NCBI RefSeq assembly: GCF_014698305.1
Contig: NZ_JACJST010000008.1
Coordinates: 124,001 to 188,000, forward strand
Source: Anabaena lutea FACHB-196
GTDB lineage: Bacteria; Cyanobacteriota; Cyanobacteriia; Cyanobacteriales; Nostocaceae
DNA: 64,000 nucleotides
Reading direction: 5' to 3'
Both the position numbers and the translations under genes were made by a program. The notes under the pieces were generated by a model. That model was not told the origin of the DNA. It did not search any database and saw only the letters and a list, made by a program, of their open reading frames with translations. Shown in pieces: positions 59,946-64,000 of the stretch; within the stretch, counting starts at the first letter, position 1; each line of letters starts with the position of its first letter.

Positions 59946-59974
59946 TTGACATTTGCTACCTAACTATTTAATAT
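59946..59974 (+). promoter_or_regulatory. Promoter A for small RNA unit 1
   Basis: TTGACA (59946-59951), 17-bp spacer, TAATAT (59969-59974). The spacer TTTGCTACCTAACTATT is nearly the same as in promoter B, so the conserved block exceeds the -35/-10 boxes alone. Confidence 0.75.
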
Positions 59975-59980
59975 ATAAAT

Positions 59981-60225
59981 TATGTATATAAAACCAACTT
60001 GTAGAGACGAGTATGGCTTAAAACGGATTGATCTACCTGAAAGGGGCATCATAATTATTCCGAATATATACATACTACATAAAACTTAGAATCTAAGTTT
60101 TAAGAATACACAGTGAACTCATGGCATCAAACTTTTTGCCCACTGTGTATTTCCCATAGCTTTACTAAAAATTTGTGAATAAAAAGATACCTGACTGCTT
60201 AGAAAAGTCGGGTATCTGAGTTTTT
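59981..60225 (+). ncRNA. Candidate small RNA unit 1
   Basis: Predicted transcript from about 59981 to the terminator at 60185-60225. It contains three hairpins: AAAACTTAG-AAT-CTAAGTTTT (60081-60101); ATACACAGTG...CACTGTGTAT, 10 bp perfect with a 25-nt loop (60106-60150); and AGATACCTGAC...GTCGGGTATCT followed by GAGTTTTT (terminator). The second hairpin presents the same GAACTCATGGCATCAAAC segment as unit 2. Transcription could also end at the first hairpin. Confidence 0.55.
60185..60225 (+). terminator. Terminator of small RNA unit 1
   Basis: AGATACCTGAC (60185-60195) pairs with GTCGGGTATCT (60207-60217) with one G-U pair; GAGTTTTT follows. Confidence 0.8.
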
Positions 60226-60249
60226 GGCGCTATGTTGAAAAAATAGATA

Positions 60250-60278
60250 TTGACGTTTGCTATTTAACTGTTTATAAT
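60250..60278 (+). promoter_or_regulatory. Promoter B for small RNA unit 2
   Basis: TTGACG (60250-60255), 17-bp spacer TTTGCTATTTAACTGTT, TATAAT (60273-60278). A near-perfect sigma70-type promoter about 140 bp upstream of xisH, but followed by a terminator. Confidence 0.82.
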
Positions 60279-60283
60279 TATTA

Positions 60284-60348
60284 GTTGACGAAAGTACGGT
60301 GAACTCATGGCATCAAACATAGTAGCCGCCGTACTTTCTTTGTCTTTT
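60284..60348 (+). ncRNA. Candidate small RNA unit 2 (about 65 nt)
   Basis: Predicted transcript from about 60284. A perfect 10-bp stem GAAAGTACGG (60290-60299) / CCGTACTTTC (60329-60338) encloses a 29-nt loop starting GTGAACTCATGGCATCAAAC, and TTTGTCTTTT follows. So most of the RNA is one terminator-like hairpin with a large, conserved, exposed loop. The loop matches unit 1 while the stem differs entirely, which supports a selected RNA structure. Confidence 0.65.
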
Positions 60349-60420
60349 AATCAGAAATTAAATAAGTAAATAGCTTCAGTTAGAATAACAGCATTAGTGT
60401 AAAAGTGGACGCATGATGAA

Positions 60421-60837
60421 ATGTCCAGAAAAGACATCTTCCATGATTTAGTCAAAGATGCTCTCAGTCAAGACGGTTGGACTATCTCTCATGATCCTCT
60501 GCACTTAAGTATTGGCAATTTGAATATTCAGATTGATTTAGGGGCTGAATGTCTGATTGGTGCAGAGAAAGATCACCAAAAAATCGCTGTTGAAGTGAAA
60601 AGCTTCCTCAGAGCCTCAAAAATTACAGATTTCTATGGTGCTTTGGGACAATATCTATCTTACAAAATTGCCCTACAGGAAAATGAACCAGAACGCATAT
60701 TATATCTAGCAGTTCCCGATTCAACATATCAGTCATTATTTGGAGAAGTTCTCATCCAAAAAGTCCTACAAAACTATCCTGTTAAACTAGTTGTCTATGA
60801 TGAAGTAACAGAGGTAATAAAATTATGGATAAATTAA
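60421..60837 (+). CDS. xisH: XisH-type excision-controlling factor
   Basis: XisH was described as a factor needed with XisF and XisI for excision of the fdxN element during heterocyst differentiation in Anabaena. The 138-residue protein starts MSRKDIFHDLVKDALSQDGW. It has a PD-(D/E)XK-like fold motif (ADLGAEC-type start with AVEVKSF, about 58-64). It overlaps xisI by 13 bp. Many cyanobacteria carry several xisHI pairs away from any excision element; no xisF or fdxN element is in this window. Confidence 0.93.
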   Translation: MSRKDIFHDLVKDALSQDGWTISHDPLHLSIGNLNIQIDLGAECLIGAEKDHQKIAVEVKSFLRASKITDFYGALGQYLSYKIALQENEPERILYLAVPDSTYQSLFGEVLIQKVLQNYPVKLVVYDEVTEVIKLWIN

Positions 60838-61160
60838 ATTACTATCGCCAATGTTTGCGAGAATTTCTCACCGAATACGCCAGCTACGGCTCAGAAGATC
60901 AAAATATGGAAACCCAATTGATCTTTGATACAGAAAATGATCATTACCTTTTACTACGCACTGGTTGGGATAAAAAACGCCGAATTCATTCCTGTATATT
61001 TCATTTTGATATCAAAGATGGAAAAATCTGGCTTCAGGAAAATAACACAGATATTGATGTTGGTGAAGAACTAGAAGAAATGGGAATATCTAAAAAAGAA
61101 ATTGTCATTGGTTTTCATTATCCTTCACTGAGGCAACATTCAGAATACGCTGTTTCTTAA
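60825..61160 (+). CDS. xisI: XisI-type excision-controlling factor
   Basis: The 111-residue XisI protein shows LNYYRQCLREFLTEYASYGS, ENDHYLLLRTGWDKKRRIHSC (in parts), and the C-terminal IVIGFHYPSLRQHSEYAVS typical of the family. Presumed partner of XisH, with overlapping reading frames indicating coupled translation. Its molecular role is unknown; recent views place xisHI pairs among accessory or toxin-antitoxin-like genes. Confidence 0.93.
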   Translation: MDKLNYYRQCLREFLTEYASYGSEDQNMETQLIFDTENDHYLLLRTGWDKKRRIHSCIFHFDIKDGKIWLQENNTDIDVGEELEEMGISKKEIVIGFHYPSLRQHSEYAVS

Positions 61161-61212
61161 TTTGGAATTCAGCATTTTCAATCTACTCTATTCTTATAAT
61201 TATTAATTAAAT

Positions 61213-61617
61213 ATGCTTACTGAAACTGTTACACTACAAATACCCGAAATTATCTATCAACGGTTAGTCAATACCGCTCATGCTACTCAACGTCCTTTAG
61301 AAGAAGTCATGCTTCATGCTTTACAAGTGGGTAGTCCACCAGCATGGGATGATGTACCAGAGGAATTTCAAGCAGAACTTGCAGCTTTGGATAAGTTAGA
61401 TGATAATATTCTCTGGCAAATTTTCCATAGCCAGAAAACAGGCGTAGACATGGAAGAATATAATATCTTACTAGAGAAAAATTCTAGTGGTACATTGACA
61501 GAGACAGAAAGATTAAATTTAATATCTCTCCGACACGAAGCAGATCTTTTTATGTTGCGTAAAGCCCAAGCCGCAGTTTTACTTCGTTGGCGAGGATCTA
61601 GTTTACCAAATCCTTAA
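61213..61617 (+). CDS. Hypothetical protein, possible antitoxin-like N-terminus
   Basis: The 134-residue protein begins with a ribbon-helix-helix-like strand and helix (MLTETVTLQIPEIIYQRLVN) and an EEVMLHALQVG helix. A longer helical C-terminus (LTETERLNLISLRHEADLFMLRKAQA) follows. Similar proteins occur in filamentous cyanobacteria. No toxin adjoins in the same orientation; the neighbouring parE is convergent, with the stop codons overlapping by 4 nt. Confidence 0.6.
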   Translation: MLTETVTLQIPEIIYQRLVNTAHATQRPLEEVMLHALQVGSPPAWDDVPEEFQAELAALDKLDDNILWQIFHSQKTGVDMEEYNILLEKNSSGTLTETERLNLISLRHEADLFMLRKAQAAVLLRWRGSSLPNP

Positions 61618-61916
61618 ATCTCGGATTCAGAAAACAAAGATTCAAGATTACGATATCCATTAACTACTCGAATAATTTCTACATCATCTTTTATCAACCG
61701 ATAGAAAATAATATAAGGATTTACAGATATTCCTCGCAATTCTGGTGATAGTTCAGCGTAACTACGACCCATATTAGGAAATTGGACTAAAGTTTGACAT
61801 TTATTTTCTATTGAATTTAAAAATTCAGTTGCAGAATCTAAATTGAAATTGGATAAATACTCACAAATTTCATTTATATCTTCAATTGCTTGATCTGTTA
61901 AACTGTAATTACTCAT
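61614..61916 (-). CDS. parE: ParE/RelE-family toxin
   Basis: The 100-residue protein matches the ParE/RelE toxin family: MSNYSLTDQAIEDINEICEY, QFPNMGRSYAELSPELRGI (RS..EL motif), and the conserved IIFYRLIKDDVEIIRVVNGYRNLESLF. Toxins of this family poison gyrase (ParE) or cleave mRNA (RelE). Its ATG overlaps the stop of the antitoxin gene by 4 nt, so translation is coupled. Confidence 0.9.
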   Translation of the reverse strand: MSNYSLTDQAIEDINEICEYLSNFNLDSATEFLNSIENKCQTLVQFPNMGRSYAELSPELRGISVNPYIIFYRLIKDDVEIIRVVNGYRNLESLFSESEI

Positions 61917-62185
61917 TGCAAAGATTCACCTTTTTGGGCGAGTTTTTCTCGCAATATTGCAAAAGCAACTTCACCAGCAGTCAATTGTCCCCTATTAGCT
62001 TGTTCAATACCCACAGCTACTTTTTGACGGGTTTCTTCTAACCATTGTTCATAATGTTTATCTCTTTCTTCTAATAATTGCAAAGCTGCTACAATTACCT
62101 GATAGGCATTTTCATATTTACCACTTTGCAATTTGGATTGAATCAACTGTTCTTGTTCCGGTTGAAGGCTAATATTCATAGTCAT
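61913..62185 (-). CDS. parD: ParD-like antitoxin
   Basis: The 90-residue protein has an N-terminal ribbon-helix-helix (MNISLQPEQEQLIQSKLQSGKYENAYQVIVAALQLL in parts) and a C-terminal toxin-binding tail. It is encoded directly ahead of parE with an ATGA overlap, the standard TA order. It would neutralise ParE and repress the operon. The alternative ATG two codons in gives the same core. Confidence 0.9.
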   Translation of the reverse strand: MTMNISLQPEQEQLIQSKLQSGKYENAYQVIVAALQLLEERDKHYEQWLEETRQKVAVGIEQANRGQLTAGEVAFAILREKLAQKGESLQ

Positions 62186-62301
62186 AAGTACCAGAATTGA
62201 TAAATTTAATAACTTGAGGATTCAGTATTGGCAATTGTAACCTACTATTAATTGTTATTATAACCAAAGTAATAATTAAAAAATATCACAGAAAAATTAC
62301 T

Positions 62302-63624
62302 ATGACACAACAACCGATACAAGTAATAGGCGGTGGACTGGCAGGAACAGAAGCAGCATGGCAAATAGCCCAAGCCGGCGTGCCCGTAATTCTCCACGAG
62401 ATGCGCCCTAAACGCTTCAGTCCTGCCCATCATACGGAAAATTTAGCAGAATTGGTCTGTAGTAACTCCTTCGGTGCTATGGCAAGCGATCGCGCGGCAG
62501 GATTATTACATGAAGAATTACGTCAACTTGGTTCTATCATCATCGCTAAAGCTGATGAACACGCAGTCCCTGCCGGTGGGGCTTTAGCGGTAGACAGAGG
62601 ACAATTTGGGGAAGACTTAACCCAAACTTTAGCAAATCATCCTTTAATTGATTTCCGACGAGGAGAAGTGACAGCAATTCCTGAAGGTATTGTAGTATTG
62701 GCTAGTGGTCCTTTAACAAGTCCCGATTTATCCGCAGATTTACAGCGTTTTACCGGGATGGAATATCTCAATTTCTTTGATGCTGCTAGTCCGATTATTT
62801 TAGGAGATTCTATTAATAAAGATATTGCTTTTATGGCTTCCCGCTATGACAAAGGTGAAGCAGCATATCTGAATTGTCCCATGAATAAAGAGCAGTATTT
62901 ACATTTTTGGTCAGAATTACGTCAAGCAGAACAAACAGAATTAAAAGACTTTGAGAAAGAAACAGCGAAATTTTTTGAAGCTTGTTTACCAATTGAAGAA
63001 ATGGCTCGAAGAGGGGAAGATACCATGCGTTATGGTCCCCTGAAACCAGTGGGTTTATCAGATCCTCGCACCGGAGAACGCAACTATGCGGTAATTCAAT
63101 TGCGTCAAGAAGATAAAGCCGGTCAACTTTGGAATATGGTAGGATTCCAAACTAATTTGCGGTGGGGTGAACAAAAACGAGTTTTTCAAATGATACCTGG
63201 TTTGGAAAAAGCCGAGTTTGTCAGATTAGGAGTAATGCACCGCAATACTTTTTTAAATGCACCCCAGTTAATGTCTGCAAGTTTGCAATTTAAAGAACGT
63301 CCAACTTTATTAGCAGCAGGACAATTAATAGGAACAGAAGGTTACACCGCTGCATCTGCGGGAGGTTGGTTAGCGGGAACAAATGCTGCACGGTTGGCTT
63401 TAGGAAAAGAACCGCTAATTTTACCTGTAACAACCATGATGGGGGCATTATTTGAGTTTATTAGATCCGCTGCACCTAAGCATTTTCAACCGATGGCTCC
63501 TAATTTTGGCATTGTCCCAGATTTGGGTGTAAGAATCAAGAGTAAACCGGAGAAATATGGACGTTACCGCGATAGATCATTAGCAGATTTAGCCAGCTGG
63601 AAAACGGAAAATTTAGCTGTTTAA
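62302..63624 (+). CDS. trmFO: Folate/FAD-dependent tRNA (uracil-54-C5) methyltransferase
   Basis: TrmFO makes 5-methyluridine at position 54 of tRNA using methylene-THF and FADH2. The 440-residue protein has an N-terminal FAD motif [13 protein letters not shown] (8-20), the [10 protein letters not shown] block (about 53-62) and [14 protein letters not shown] (about 354-367). It is full length. Divergent from the ParDE operon, and downstream lies a STRR repeat. Confidence 0.97.
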   Translation: MTQQPIQVIGGGLAGTEAAWQIAQAGVPVILHEMRPKRFSPAHHTENLAELVCSNSFGAMASDRAAGLLHEELRQLGSIIIAKADEHAVPAGGALAVDRGQFGEDLTQTLANHPLIDFRRGEVTAIPEGIVVLASGPLTSPDLSADLQRFTGMEYLNFFDAASPIILGDSINKDIAFMASRYDKGEAAYLNCPMNKEQYLHFWSELRQAEQTELKDFEKETAKFFEACLPIEEMARRGEDTMRYGPLKPVGLSDPRTGERNYAVIQLRQEDKAGQLWNMVGFQTNLRWGEQKRVFQMIPGLEKAEFVRLGVMHRNTFLNAPQLMSASLQFKERPTLLAAGQLIGTEGYTAASAGGWLAGTNAARLALGKEPLILPVTTMMGALFEFIRSAAPKHFQPMAPNFGIVPDLGVRIKSKPEKYGRYRDRSLADLASWKTENLAV

Positions 63625-63647
63625 GTTAATAGGGAGAAAGTATTTTA

Positions 63648-63748
63648 ATTACGAATTACGAATTACGTTGGCGGTAGCCTGTCGTAGGCATTATTACGAA
63701 TTACGTTGGCGGTAGCCTGCCGTAGGCATTATTACGAATTACGAATTA
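63648..63748. repeat. STRR-type compound repeat, two units
   Basis: ATTACGAATTACG heptamers flank two tandem copies of GGCGGTAGCCTG(C/T)CGTAGGCATT. The same compound unit occurs once at 2450-2507. The GGTAGCCTGCCGTAGG part is imperfectly self-complementary. Confidence 0.9.
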
Positions 63749-63750
63749 TT

Positions 63751-64000
63751 TTATTCTTTCTCCTTCAAGGTGACTAATCCATGTATACCTAATCCAGTAA
63801 TCACACCTCCCAGTAATCCCCAGGTAGCATCTGCGAAAACATTAATCCGATGGGCTAAAGCTCGATGATAGGCAAATTGGAGATTTCTATCATTAGCCTT
63901 TTCGTCCTTTACCAGTTGTTCGGCATAACTTTCAGCTTTAATTAGTGCTGCATAATCTGTGCCAAAATAATAAAGAGAGATTAGCAATACTAATAAACCA
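63751..64000 (-). CDS. Partial membrane protein, cut by the window edge
   Basis: On the minus strand an open frame continues to the window end without a stop. The visible part includes a hydrophobic segment before YYFGTDYAALIKAESYAEQL, a helical region, and a second hydrophobic segment WGLLGGVITGLGIHGLV near the C-terminus (KEKE end). An internal TTG is unlikely to be the start; the gene probably begins beyond 64000. No family recognised. Confidence 0.6.
   Translation of the reverse strand, partial: GLLVLLISLYYFGTDYAALIKAESYAEQLVKDEKANDRNLQFAYHRALAHRINVFADATWGLLGGVITGLGIHGLVTLKEKE

Larger units (their letters stand above)
59874..60420. other. Gene-free region carrying two candidate small RNA units
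   Basis: 547 bp between the HEPN-like gene and xisH. It contains two strong promoters, a shared loop motif in different stems and a terminator, described in the next entries. No ORF over 25 codons appears credible. Confidence 0.8.

Noticed and set aside
59946-60348. Identification of the tandem RNAs as NsiR1 or Yfr1
   Set aside because: Tandem arrangement and size recall these RNAs, but I could not match the sequence from memory, and hetF is not the neighbouring gene, so no name is given.
60421-61160. fdxN-type programmed excision element at this site
   Set aside because: xisH and xisI are present, but no xisF recombinase, nif gene or direct-repeat attachment site is seen in the window.

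Overview
The window is chromosomal DNA from a filamentous, probably heterocyst-forming cyanobacterium (Nostocales, Nostoc/Anabaena relatives). The evidence is the oxygenic-photosynthesis genes (psbE-psbF-psbL-psbJ, psaI, ycf48, rubA), the cyanobacterial NDH-1 trio ndhC-ndhK-ndhJ, the SbtA/SbtB bicarbonate uptake pair, xisH/xisI, an AvaK-like PRC-barrel/DUF2382 protein, many HIP1-type octamers (GCGATCGC) and abundant short tandem and dispersed repeats. The DNA is AT-rich throughout and no rRNA genes, intact insertion sequence or CRISPR array are present.

Layout. 0-8.5 kb: leuC-leuD (leucine synthesis), an acyltransferase, a DUF938 methyltransferase, tRNA-Ala(UGC), trhO, an O-methyltransferase, a phosphoribulokinase-like kinase and radC. 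8.5-18 kb: an AlbA_2 regulator with an in-frame 21-bp repeat array, a dynamin/Era-like GTPase, an inward-rectifier K+ channel, an MFS exporter, two DUF2382 stress proteins and small membrane proteins. 18-25.5 kb: a taxis or pilus-chemosensory operon read on the minus strand (PatA/PixG-like regulator, CheW, MCP, CheA-REC hybrid). 26-38 kb: DUF760, HhoA-type protease, two M23 murein hydrolases, a cysteine hydrolase, tRNA-Arg(CCG), an SPFH/prohibitin protein, DUF29, an EF-G-like GTPase with a nearby relic of its own 3' end, a TPR protein and a PsiE-like membrane protein. 38.4-40 kb: an accessory patch with a RelE-like toxin next to a DUF4263/Shedu-like nuclease. 40-48.3 kb: the bioenergetic core (ndhJ/K/C, rubA-ycf48-psbEFLJ, psaI), interrupted by an Ada/Ogt-type repair protein and an orphan GHKL ATPase. 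48.3-58.3 kb: a large cyanobacterial protein of unknown function carrying an in-frame repeat insertion, DnaJ-pentapeptide, glutathione peroxidase, an epimerase, an alpha/beta-hydrolase-fold protein, sbtA-sbtB and an iron alcohol dehydrogenase. 58.4-62.2 kb: an accessory stretch (Uma2, HEPN-like protein, two candidate small RNAs, xisH/xisI, ParD/ParE). 62.3-64 kb: trmFO and a partial membrane protein.

Functional links. rubA, ycf48 and psbEFLJ form one photosystem-assembly cluster: RubA and Ycf48 are known assembly factors for photosystems, and PsbE/F/L/J surround the D1/D2 core. ndhCKJ encodes part of the peripheral arm and its membrane anchor. sbtA and sbtB are translated almost back to back, as expected for a bicarbonate transporter and its PII-like regulator.

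The strongest unexplained signal is at 59.9-60.35 kb. Two tandem transcription units each have a near-consensus promoter with 17-bp spacing. Each carries a 10-bp perfect stem of unrelated sequence around the same 17-20 nt loop, which is covariation evidence for a pair of structured small RNAs. Other points worth checking are the relE/Shedu-like operon, the EF-G 3'-end relic flanking the DUF29 gene, repeat DNA translated inside two proteins, and several MITE-like inverted-repeat elements. No function was tested; assignments rest on motifs seen in the translated sequence and on family knowledge.
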